Assembly: GCA_938075305.1 (NCBI GenBank)
Contig: CALJGV010000006.1
Span: 186,001 to 250,000 of the forward strand
Length of the DNA: 64,000 nt
Reading direction: 5' to 3'
From: an uncultured bacterium
GTDB taxonomy: Bacteria > Planctomycetota > UBA1135 > GCA-002686595
Shown here: positions 10,432 through 19,366 of the stretch, piece after piece
Position numbering within the stretch: position 1 is the stretch's first letter
How the letters are laid out: each line of letters opens with the position of its first letter
Notes under the pieces: generated by a model
Seen by the model: only the letters and a program-made list of their open reading frames with translations
What the model was told of the DNA's origin: nothing
Databases searched by the model: none
Made by a program: the position numbers and the translations under genes

Positions 10432-10457
10432 GGTGCACTAAGTGCCGGACGGGAGGA

Positions 10458-13400
10458 TCAGAACTTGTACTGGATCCTGAGGTAGTCGAGCCCCGGCCGC
10501 GGGCCGGAGAGGTCGACACCCGAGTTGTCCACGTCCAGGTTGAAGACCGCCTTGAACCGGATGAAGCCCCAGTCCGCGGCGTTCAGCGCCGAGATATCGG
10601 TCGCGAAGGCCGAGAGATCGCCACCGCTGAACGAGTCAGCGGGCAGCGCACTCGGCTCCCCCGTGAGCGCGTTCTCGATCGTCGCGTCGAAGGAGAGCTC
10701 CACCGAGGTGTTCAGCGGGAACGCGTCCTCGACCCCACCGGTACGGAGGCGATAGAAGAACGGAACCACCTCGACCTCGACCGTGCCGTTGCCGACTCCC
10801 AGGGCCACGAGCGTGTCTTCCAGCTCGGTGCCGCGGGGGTCCACCACGAGCGCCAGGGCGTCGCCAGCTTGGTCGTACTCGCCGGACTGGACGATGAACT
10901 CGGAGAAGGCCGGGCCAGCGCCGTCACGGATCCGGACCGCGAACTCGCGGGTCAGCGCCGGGTTCAGCTTGTAGATATCGTCGAAGCCAGCGCCCGGGAA
11001 GGTGAACGTCGCCGTCGCCCCGTCGACCGAAGGCAGCGCGCCGCCAGCCGGGATCGGGGTGAAGCTGAAGATCGCCGGAAGCTCGGCTGCCACGGTGCCC
11101 ACTCGGCCCACGGAGCCGTCAGCAGGGTCGGTGCCGTCGAAGAGCAGTTCGACCTGCTCCGACGCTCCGCCCGGGTTGAGGCGCGCGAGACCCAGCGGGA
11201 TCCAGACCGAGAAGGCCTCGGAACGGGCGCTGAAGAACGGGATGAGCACGTCCGCCGGCGCCGTCGGGCTCGTCCAGCCGACGGGCGGGGGTGCCATCGA
11301 GCGGGTCGGGTCCAGGTTGACACCGTAGACACCCGCCGCGTTCGGGAACTGGAGCTGGGTGGCCGGGTCGGAGACGTGCAGCTGAATGATGCCCGGGCCG
11401 CCGTCGCCGCCGCCGCCGATCACCGTGCCCTCGGGGGGCTGGATCGTGGCGCAAGCGTCGATCGCGTTGCACTGGAGCCAGATGTTCTGGTTCTGCGGCG
11501 GGATCGTGACGTTGCCCTCGAAGTGGGCGATCGGGATGGCGTCAGAGCGCCACTGGGTGGAGCCGTTCTCGTTGGCGCCGCAACGGCTGTCCTTGCCGCA
11601 GCCGCCCTGACCACCGAGCGCACGAAGCGGGCGCGTCTGGTGCACGGGGACGTTGCCGTCATCGCTGTAGAAGTTGCCGACCGAGGACGCCGTCGCCTCC
11701 GACTCGATGATGATCGCGCCAGCGCTCGAGAGGACGATGTGTCCACCGGAGCCGCCGCCGGAGCCGCCGCCGATCCGGTCGAAGAAGATGGTGTTCTCAC
11801 CGCCTCCGCCGTCACCGCCGTTGGCGGAGAGCTCTCCGTCGCCGAGGAGTTCGATGTTGCCGATGGCCAGCACGAGGAGGCCGCCAGCACCGCCGCCGCC
11901 GCCGGAGCCCTTCTCATCACCCGTGGGGTTGAAGGGGCTCTGGGGGAAGGTCGCCGTGCGGGAGGCATCTCCGCCGCCGCCGCCACCGGCGCCGGCGATG
12001 ACGCCGGTCAGCTCACCGAGGATCTGCTCGCCGCTGGAGGTCAGCAGCGTGCCGAGGAAGTCGTTGTCGTCCCGCTCGTCCGAGAACGGCGAGGGGGCGA
12101 GGGTGCCTCCCTCCGCAGGACCGGAGCCGGAGACGGCGCCGGTGGAGTCCGGGCAGCCCGTGAAACCGGGCTCCGCGTCCATGCCCACGAGGGTCTGGCA
12201 GCGGATGAGGCCCGTGGGAGCACCGGTGGTCACGTTGAAGCGGACGTCCTTGCCGGTCACGCCGCCGCCGCCGCCGGCGCCGCGACGGTTCTCGATCGAG
12301 CACGTCCCCGGGGGCGCGTAGGTGGTCTCACCACCCCCACCACCGAGGCCGGGGATCCCGAAGGCTCCCTCACCGGCGCCGCCCCTGGGCGTCGACTGGG
12401 AGGTCAGGAACGAGGCCGCACCGCCAGCGCCGCCGCCGGCCTGGCCTTCCGCGCCCTCCTCGGGCTGGTTCGTGGTGTTCAGCGTACCGACACCCGCGTT
12501 GTCGCCGCCGTCCAGCGAGACCTCACCGCGGATGGTGACGTTGCCGGTCGCGAGGATCGTGCAGGTGTTCGGGCCCTGGATGACGAGTCGCCCGCCGGCC
12601 TCGACCACGAGGTCGTTGACGTCCACGACACCATTGAACACCGGCTGGGTGAAGAACGGCTCGCCGTTCGGGCCGCCGACGATCTGGTCGCCGGAGGTGT
12701 TGAGGAAGATGGTCTCGCCCGTTCGGATGTACCAGTCGAAGTCGCCGCCCGGTCCGCCGGTGCCGTCGAAGTCGAAGGACGCGGCCAGGACCCCCTCGTT
12801 GGAGGCCGTGGACCAGTTCGCCCGCGGGAGTGCCGATGCGATGGCCGTGTCCTCGAGCGAGCCGGCGCTGGCCCCGCTCAGGGTGAAGGTCTCGAGGATC
12901 TCGTCGCTCCCGTCGTCCTCCGTCCCCGGATCGCCGCCAGGGTTGGCGAGCGTGGAGTTCATCCGCGCGAAGCTGGTCTGGGTGGCCTGGACGCTGTCTC
13001 CCGTGAGGTCCTGGAAGCCCTCGCGCACGATGACGCGAAGGAAGGCCCCCTGCGGCACGACGCCCCCCGGCGTCACGCGGAGGGACGAGCCGGACTGCGT
13101 GCAGTTGTCGATCAGCGCAACGGACGAAGGAACGCGAGACCAGTTCACCTCGTTGTAGCTGTACTGCATCTCGATCAGCTGCGAGTTCACGTTCGTGGTT
13201 CCCGCGAACACCGGCTGGTTGAACCGGAGCACGACCGAGAACTGCTGGGTGGCGTCGCTGTACAGGTTGAGGGGAACCTCTCCGCTGATCCCGCCGAGCT
13301 GGGTCAGCGGATCGAAGGAGAAGTACTCCTCCGTCCCGTCGCCGAACTCCACGGCCGACGCGTTGAGCGAGTCGAGCGGCTCGCCGTTGAGGCCACGGAC

Positions 13401-13931
13401 ACGAACCTGCGGCGGCCCTGCGACCACGTCGACGAACAGCACCAGCGGGTCCGTGGACTCAGGCGTGGAGAACGAGATGTTCAACCCCGTGCCCAGGGTG
13501 GCCCCGGAGGTGCTGAGGACCGTGACACCATTCGGGTCGGAGATGACGCGCAGGCTGTACTCCAGCCCTTGCTTGAGTCCGCCGTTGGAGTTGTCGTTGT
13601 TCGTCGGGCAGACCGGCTGGAACCGGACGGTCCTGGGCCCAGCCGCGGTGAACGAGCCGATCGCCGGGCCGCCCTGGGTGTCGATGATCTGGATCGTGCT
13701 CAGAGAGACCGTCGAGAAGTCGACGTCCTCGTTGAACTCGACGTCGATCGCCCTGTTGAGCTGCCAGATGGACCCGTTCAGCACGTTCGAGCTGACGACC
13801 GCGAAGCTGGACCCGGGGTTGGTGCCTGCACCACCTCCGGAGTCGCTGCCGCTGCCACTACAGGCGACCAGGGTGAGGGCCCCGAGAGAGGCAGCCAGGA
13901 GGGTCTGAAGGCGTCGTTGCAGTCGCGGCAT
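10458..13931 (-). CDS. Large Gly-rich Ig-like surface lipoprotein
   Basis: Lipobox TLVACSGSGS; Big_5-like IDVEFNEDVDFSTVSLSTI; Gly-rich segments (GGGGGGDASR, GGGGAGGLLVLAIGNIEL). Confidence 0.75.
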   Translation of the reverse strand: MPRLQRRLQTLLAASLGALTLVACSGSGSDSGGGAGTNPGSSFAVVSSNVLNGSIWQLNRAIDVEFNEDVDFSTVSLSTIQIIDTQGGPAIGSFTAAGPRTVRFQPVCPTNNDNSNGGLKQGLEYSLRVISDPNGVTVLSTSGATLGTGLNISFSTPESTDPLVLFVDVVAGPPQVRVRGLNGEPLDSLNASAVEFGDGTEEYFSFDPLTQLGGISGEVPLNLYSDATQQFSVVLRFNQPVFAGTTNVNSQLIEMQYSYNEVNWSRVPSSVALIDNCTQSGSSLRVTPGGVVPQGAFLRVIVREGFQDLTGDSVQATQTSFARMNSTLANPGGDPGTEDDGSDEILETFTLSGASAGSLEDTAIASALPRANWSTASNEGVLAASFDFDGTGGPGGDFDWYIRTGETIFLNTSGDQIVGGPNGEPFFTQPVFNGVVDVNDLVVEAGGRLVIQGPNTCTILATGNVTIRGEVSLDGGDNAGVGTLNTTNQPEEGAEGQAGGGAGGAASFLTSQSTPRGGAGEGAFGIPGLGGGGGETTYAPPGTCSIENRRGAGGGGGVTGKDVRFNVTTGAPTGLIRCQTLVGMDAEPGFTGCPDSTGAVSGSGPAEGGTLAPSPFSDERDDNDFLGTLLTSSGEQILGELTGVIAGAGGGGGGDASRTATFPQSPFNPTGDEKGSGGGGGAGGLLVLAIGNIELLGDGELSANGGDGGGGENTIFFDRIGGGSGGGSGGHIVLSSAGAIIIESEATASSVGNFYSDDGNVPVHQTRPLRALGGQGGCGKDSRCGANENGSTQWRSDAIPIAHFEGNVTIPPQNQNIWLQCNAIDACATIQPPEGTVIGGGGDGGPGIIQLHVSDPATQLQFPNAAGVYGVNLDPTRSMAPPPVGWTSPTAPADVLIPFFSARSEAFSVWIPLGLARLNPGGASEQVELLFDGTDPADGSVGRVGTVAAELPAIFSFTPIPAGGALPSVDGATATFTFPGAGFDDIYKLNPALTREFAVRIRDGAGPAFSEFIVQSGEYDQAGDALALVVDPRGTELEDTLVALGVGNGTVEVEVVPFFYRLRTGGVEDAFPLNTSVELSFDATIENALTGEPSALPADSFSGGDLSAFATDISALNAADWGFIRFKAVFNLDVDNSGVDLSGPRPGLDYLRIQYKF

Positions 13932-14079
13932 GGTGGTGATGTTCGCTTGGGGGGTGTTGAACATTCGGGAGGTTGCAGTCGCGTATGGCGGCGAGGAGAG
14001 TGCCGCGATTGGACGTCGAGTTGGGGGCTTGGCGCTCGGCGGAGTCCGCGCGAGCGAGGTCGTGGTCGCGTGGAAGGGC

Positions 14080-17000
14080 CTAGTCCTGGGACCAGGTCAT
14101 GGCGAAGGCGGACAGCTCCGGGGTCTGCGCCGTCACCGGGTTCCCGATGAAGGTCAGCCGGACCTGGTAGAAGCGAGCGTTGTCGATCTCGCTCACGTCG
14201 CTCCTCCACTCATCCGTCGCCCCGAGGAAGCTGATTCCAGGGTTCATGGCGTTGGTGTCGTGGTTGATCGATCCGGCGATCGCGGCGGTGTCCACCTCGT
14301 TGTAGTAGTCGCCGTACAGGTCGAGGGAGAAGGCGTCCTCGGTGTAGTCGATGATGCCGTTGCCGAGGCCTCCATCATCCGCATCGTTGTCGACGCGGTA
14401 GAGCCCGCTGTTGTCGTAGGTGAACGACTGGGCGCCACGGAAGTTCGAGACGATCTCGGTCCCCGGAGGCTGAGCGCCGGGGTTCGGCTCGAGGGTCGGC
14501 GGGTTGTAGACCCGGGTCGAGAAGCTGGTCTCCGAGGGGATGATCGACTCGTACCAGAGCGAGTGGACCTGACTCACCCGGGTGATGTAGTCGATGCCAC
14601 CCAGGTGCACGGTGTTGTCTCGCCCGAAGGTGGGCGCCCCGGGGTTCGGGAGGGAGCCGGGGTTGAAGCCGCCGTTGGCGATGCTCTGCGAGTCCGGGTT
14701 GACGAAGACCGTCGTGCCGGACTGGTTCACGCCGCCGGTGCTGAAGGCCCGGAAGTACGGGCGCGACGACGAGTTGACCGCGAGCGCGAGCACCCAGGCG
14801 TTGAGGCCGATGGCCTCGGGGTCCGGGTAGGTCGAGAAGTCCATCAGGAGCGGGAGCCCCACGGTTTGAACCTGACCCGGCCGGTAGAACGGGACGAGCG
14901 GCGCGTCGATACCCAGCGCGAGCAGGTAGGCCTGCGGCTCCACGCCCCCGTTGGAGATGCCGGCGCGATCGCGGATCGTGGTGTCGCGCCAGGTGTAGTA
15001 GGTGTAGTCCTCGGGAGCGATCCCGCGGTTCATCGGGAACGGCAGGAGGGTCGCGCCCGTGGGCGTGGTGAACAGGTTGCCCGAATCCACGGTGTACCCG
15101 CGCTCACGCGGATGGACCGTCGTGCGGGGCGCGCCGGGGAGCACGTTGCTGTCGTACTGGGGCCGGAGGCCCGAGTTCTGGAACTGAGGGAAGAGACTCG
15201 ACGGGTCGATGATCTCGTCCGGCGCGTAGCGGCAGTGGGACAGCTGGATCTCGAATTGCGAGAACGCGTCCGGCGTGATCACGCCGCCCGAGGGCTGCCA
15301 GTTGAGGCCCTCAACGTCGATGTTCGCGTTCTGCGGGTCCGTCAGCGAGAAGCCGCAGTCGCAGTAGCGCCACAGGGTCTGCATCTTCGAGCCAAAGTTC
15401 GAGAGGGGCGTGACGACCCCCTGGGGGAACTGGGTCATCTGCTGGACGATCGCCTGGCTCTCATTGACCGCGACGAAGCTCCGGATGACCGGGCGGGGCC
15501 GGATGAGTTGGCGGCCGCTGTCCACGAGGAACTGCCCCCCCCACTCTGGCTTGTTGCCGAAGGGAGGCTCCTCGTCGATCGAGGTGAAGCGGCTCACGCG
15601 GCCGCCCGTGAGCTGACTCGCCTGCTCGGGGGCGACCCTGAGGTCGATCGCGGGCACCGTCTCGACGATGTTGCCGGCGAGGTCCCGCGGCGGGAAGTCG
15701 TCCTCCTCGTTCGCGAGGGTCAGGAAGTAGCTCTCCGTCACCCCCTGCTCGTGGGCCAGGGGCTGGCCCGGCACGAACGTGACCCGGCGCAGGTCGGCCG
15801 ACTGCCCGACGCTTCCGACGACGTAGTCCGAGGTGGGCAGGTTGCCGATCGACGGGATCAGCTGTCGCGTCAGGGTCAGGGAGTCGAAGGCGGTGAGCGA
15901 CAGCGGGTCCATGGGCTCGCTGAAGCGCAGGGTCATCCGAGCGCCCGTCGAGATCCCGAAGCCGGGGTCCTCGGGGAAGCCCGCGGCCTGGGGCAGGATC
16001 TGGGTGTAGCACTGGGGGCGCTGGGCGTCCGCCAGGGGGTCGAAGGCCGTCTGGTAGGTGGCGGGGAGTGCTCCGAAGAGCTCCCAGTCCCCGGGGCCGC
16101 TCCAGGCGCTGGGGTAGCTGAGCAGCTGGACCTGGACGTTGTTGACCACGCCAGCGATCGGGGGCGCCGCGTCCACGGCGACCTGGGCGAAGACGCCGGT
16201 CTGGTCGATCACGTCGCCGGCCTGGGGCGGCGAGGAGCAGAGGGAGGACTGGAAGACCAGCTGCGGGATCACGAAGGACGTGCTCTCGGCTCCGCCGACC
16301 TGGGTCGGCGCCAGCGGCACGTCGATGGGCGTGGACCCGACGACCACCGGCGCGACCTCGTCGCGCAGGAAGCCGTTGGAGGGGTCGGAGATGAGGTCGG
16401 GGCGCCCTCCCGTCCGGAACGCACGGGTGACCGGACGCGTCGAGGAAGACAGGTCCACCGGACCGTTGTTGCTCGTACCGAGCTGATGGTCCGTCAGGTT
16501 GGAGATCACCGTGGTGATGCCCTGGGCGGCGTTGGTCCGAGTCGGGATACGGATCTGGCCGTTGGCCTCGCTGAGCACGAGGCTCGCGGGGAGACCGATG
16601 CCGTTGATGACGAGCGGCGGGTTCGACGCGAAGGCCTCGAGTTCGCTGATGGTCAGGTCGATCACCACGCGAGTCGGGTAAAGCTGCCCGCCAGGCCCGA
16701 TGTCCCCGTAGAAGTCGGACGGGAAGATGCGCGCCTCGAAGGGTGCTGCCGGGGGAAGCCCCGTGACCAGCTGAACCGAGTTGCGGTTGATGGTGTTCGG
16801 ATCGATCAGGTCGTCGAACGTGAGCACCATCGCCGCGTTACGGGGGAGCATCGAGAACACCCCAGACGTGCCGAGGTCCTGGACCTGAATGAGGTCGAGC
16901 CCCTCCCCCGCCTGCTGGACCAGCAGGATGAAATCTTCGAGGCCCTCCCGCGTGGTGACGTCGCGGAGGACGGTGAGGTTCTCCTGACCCGTGACCGCGT

Positions 17001-17358
17001 TGAGGCTCAGCCGGAAGTCCACCTCATCCGAGACGAGGCTCTGAGGGACAACGAAGTCGTTGCCCATGGGAATCTGGATTCCATTCTCGTCGAGACCGAA
17101 CAGCTGCACGAGGCGGCCGAAGCGAGTGGAGACGAGGCCGATCTGGGTGGCCGCGCCGCCCGAGTTCAGGTCCGTGAAGTAGAAGGACCCTCCTGTGACG
17201 CCTTGCCCACCGCCAGGGTTGGTCTCTGCGGCTGAGCCGCCTCCGCAAGCCGAGGCGCCAAGGCCCAGGAGCAGCGCCGCAATGACTCGGGGAGCTCGAC
17301 TGGTCGGGGGCGATTTGTGGGGCTGATGAAAGGTCATCGGCATCGATTCGTCATTCAT
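14080..17358 (-). CDS. Large Ig-like surface lipoprotein
   Basis: Lipobox LGASACGGGS; repeated MVLTFDDLIDPNTI / MTLRFSEPMDPLSLTAFDSLTL Big_5-like motifs. Confidence 0.75.
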   Translation of the reverse strand: MNDESMPMTFHQPHKSPPTSRAPRVIAALLLGLGASACGGGSAAETNPGGGQGVTGGSFYFTDLNSGGAATQIGLVSTRFGRLVQLFGLDENGIQIPMGNDFVVPQSLVSDEVDFRLSLNAVTGQENLTVLRDVTTREGLEDFILLVQQAGEGLDLIQVQDLGTSGVFSMLPRNAAMVLTFDDLIDPNTINRNSVQLVTGLPPAAPFEARIFPSDFYGDIGPGGQLYPTRVVIDLTISELEAFASNPPLVINGIGLPASLVLSEANGQIRIPTRTNAAQGITTVISNLTDHQLGTSNNGPVDLSSSTRPVTRAFRTGGRPDLISDPSNGFLRDEVAPVVVGSTPIDVPLAPTQVGGAESTSFVIPQLVFQSSLCSSPPQAGDVIDQTGVFAQVAVDAAPPIAGVVNNVQVQLLSYPSAWSGPGDWELFGALPATYQTAFDPLADAQRPQCYTQILPQAAGFPEDPGFGISTGARMTLRFSEPMDPLSLTAFDSLTLTRQLIPSIGNLPTSDYVVGSVGQSADLRRVTFVPGQPLAHEQGVTESYFLTLANEEDDFPPRDLAGNIVETVPAIDLRVAPEQASQLTGGRVSRFTSIDEEPPFGNKPEWGGQFLVDSGRQLIRPRPVIRSFVAVNESQAIVQQMTQFPQGVVTPLSNFGSKMQTLWRYCDCGFSLTDPQNANIDVEGLNWQPSGGVITPDAFSQFEIQLSHCRYAPDEIIDPSSLFPQFQNSGLRPQYDSNVLPGAPRTTVHPRERGYTVDSGNLFTTPTGATLLPFPMNRGIAPEDYTYYTWRDTTIRDRAGISNGGVEPQAYLLALGIDAPLVPFYRPGQVQTVGLPLLMDFSTYPDPEAIGLNAWVLALAVNSSSRPYFRAFSTGGVNQSGTTVFVNPDSQSIANGGFNPGSLPNPGAPTFGRDNTVHLGGIDYITRVSQVHSLWYESIIPSETSFSTRVYNPPTLEPNPGAQPPGTEIVSNFRGAQSFTYDNSGLYRVDNDADDGGLGNGIIDYTEDAFSLDLYGDYYNEVDTAAIAGSINHDTNAMNPGISFLGATDEWRSDVSEIDNARFYQVRLTFIGNPVTAQTPELSAFAMTWSQD

Positions 17359-17494
17359 TCGGAGGGGCCTGCAGGCCCCGGCACTCCATGAGCGTCGGGG
17401 GCGCAGGGCCCAGCGGGGGGTAGGGAGTCGCCTTCTCGGTGGGGGCCGTGGCGCGACCTGGGGAGCGGCCTGCCTTGGGCAGGACGCAAGGCCG

Positions 17495-17524
17495 ATATTG
17501 TTCCACAGAGAGGACGAGGGTCAA
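17495..17524 (-). promoter_or_regulatory. Candidate sigma70-type promoter for the Ig-like lipoprotein at 14080..17358
   Basis: On minus strand TTGACC-N18-CAATAT, AT-rich patch in GC-rich intergenic DNA. Confidence 0.4.
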
Positions 17525-17861
17525 GGGAGCGTACCTGAGCAACACCTGTGCCGGAGCCGCGAATCACCCCCAGATCACGCCTGGGGCCACGATTCGGCCC
17601 TGGGGATCGGTCGCACGCCCAGAATCCGTGCGGAACCGCACAGACGGTCCTGGAGGTCCGAGGAGCCGCCCTCTCCCGCGCGGCGCTCGGTGCGGGGATA
17701 CGGTGGGCCCGAGGCCCTCCGCGACGGCTATCCCCCCCCCGCTCGTGGCGCCCGTGGCGCGAACCAGCGGCCCTGGCCCCCTCTGCTGGCCCCCCCCGGA
17801 CAGGCTCGAGCCCGCCATCGACGAGGTCGGCCGAGCCCGAGCGGCTCCGACCGACGGTCCC

Positions 17862-19310
17862 TCAGTGCCCCGCGAGGCTGGCAGCCGGCCGAAAACCGGC
17901 GCCGATGGCCGCCTCGTCGTCCTCGAAGAACACGAGGTGCTCCGGGAGGATGAGCCGGATCGTGCCCGCCTCCGGCGCGTGGAAGATCCGGGATCGAGAG
18001 CAGCCAATGACGGTGTGGGACAGCTCCCTCGTGCAGTAGGCGCACGCCACCCGGAGCGGTTCGCGCTCGAGGATGGTGAACCGCGGCTCGGCGTGGCGGG
18101 TCTCGGTCCGGGAGATGCACGAGGGATTGGGACAGGGGTTGGGCCCCATGGGGACTCCGTAGGAAGCCTGCTGCCCGTGGGGCTCCCCCGCCGACTCGAG
18201 GGGAACTCGCCCGAGGAGCCAGGAGAGGATCGCCATCCGGATCGGCACCCCTCGCGCTGCCTGCTTGAAGTAGATGCTCCGCGGGTCCGCGTCCACCTCG
18301 TCGCTGATCTCATCCCTCCGCGGAAGCGGGTGCATCACCACCGCGTCACGGAGAGACTCGGCGGCCATGGCCCGCTTCTCCAGGCGAAGGTAGGTGGTAT
18401 CCGACAGCTCGGAGCCCGAGTGGCGCTCGGTCTGGGGGCGCGTCATGTAGACCGCGTCCACGCTCTGGACCTCCCAACCCCGGGCGTCCGTGAAGAGCGA
18501 CAGCTGGTGAGGCTTCTGCGGGGTCAGGTAGACCGCGTCACTGTTGGAAGCGAGGTTCCCGAGCCGCCGGGCGTCGGCCCGCATGGGTTCCACCTGGAAC
18601 TCCTCGTGCAGCCGCTCCACCACGTAGTCCGGAAGTTCGAGGCCCGCCTGGGGAACGCAGACGATGTTCGCGCCGAAGCGCGCGAGGGCGTAGGCGAACG
18701 AGTGGACCGTCCGGCTGTACTTGAGGTCGCCGGCGAGGACGACGTCCAGCCCCTCGATCTTGCCCCGCTCCACGTGCAGGTTGTAGAGATCGCACAGCGT
18801 CTGGGTCGGGTGCTCGAGGCTCCCGTCGCCCGCGTTGATCACGGGGACCGGGGAGTAGCGGGCCGCGAGCCTCGCGGCCCCCTCGCTCGGGTGTCGCAGG
18901 ACGATCGCGTCGGCGTACCCCCCGCCCACCACCCGGATGGTGTCCGCCAGCGACTCCCCCTTCACCACGCTGGAACTCGTCATCTCGGCGGCCGTGAGCA
19001 CCCCGCCGCCGAGCCGCAGCATGGCCGATTCGAACGACAGGCGAGTCCGCGTCGACGGCTCGTAGAAGAGGCTCGCTGAGATGAAGCCCGGGCAGGTGTC
19101 GGCGAAGGCCCGCGGATCCGACGCGAACCGGTCGGCCAGCCGGAAGAGCGCGTGCATTTCCTCGATCGACACGTCATCGATCGACACGAGGTGGCGCACG
19201 GCGGGGGCCTCGGCGCCCGAGAGGACCTGGGGCGCGTCCCCGGAGACAGGGGGCGCCTCCCCTCCTCGCTCGGGGTCGCCGCTGTCGTCCGGGCCTGTGT
19301 CCTGGGTCAT
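17862..19310 (-). CDS. pyrB: Aspartate carbamoyltransferase catalytic chain fused to a PyrI-type zinc domain
   Basis: FYEPSTRTRLSFESAMLRLGG, HPTQTLCDLYNL, MHPLPRRDEISDEVD; C-terminal CPNPSCISRTE...CAYCTRELSHTVI as in PyrI. Confidence 0.92.
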   Translation of the reverse strand: MTQDTGPDDSGDPERGGEAPPVSGDAPQVLSGAEAPAVRHLVSIDDVSIEEMHALFRLADRFASDPRAFADTCPGFISASLFYEPSTRTRLSFESAMLRLGGGVLTAAEMTSSSVVKGESLADTIRVVGGGYADAIVLRHPSEGAARLAARYSPVPVINAGDGSLEHPTQTLCDLYNLHVERGKIEGLDVVLAGDLKYSRTVHSFAYALARFGANIVCVPQAGLELPDYVVERLHEEFQVEPMRADARRLGNLASNSDAVYLTPQKPHQLSLFTDARGWEVQSVDAVYMTRPQTERHSGSELSDTTYLRLEKRAMAAESLRDAVVMHPLPRRDEISDEVDADPRSIYFKQAARGVPIRMAILSWLLGRVPLESAGEPHGQQASYGVPMGPNPCPNPSCISRTETRHAEPRFTILEREPLRVACAYCTRELSHTVIGCSRSRIFHAPEAGTIRLILPEHLVFFEDDEAAIGAGFRPAASLAGH

Positions 19311-19366
19311 TCGCGCCATCTCCCGGGGGGGGACCATCCAGAAGACCCGCCACCCACGGGTAGAAG

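Noticed and set aside
10869-17235. Very long plus-strand ORFs (1093 aa and 1101 aa) opposite the Ig-like lipoproteins
   Set aside because: Arg/Ala/Val/Asp-rich translations with no domain-like features; typical antisense shadow ORFs in high-GC DNA. The minus frames have signal peptides, lipoboxes and family motifs.
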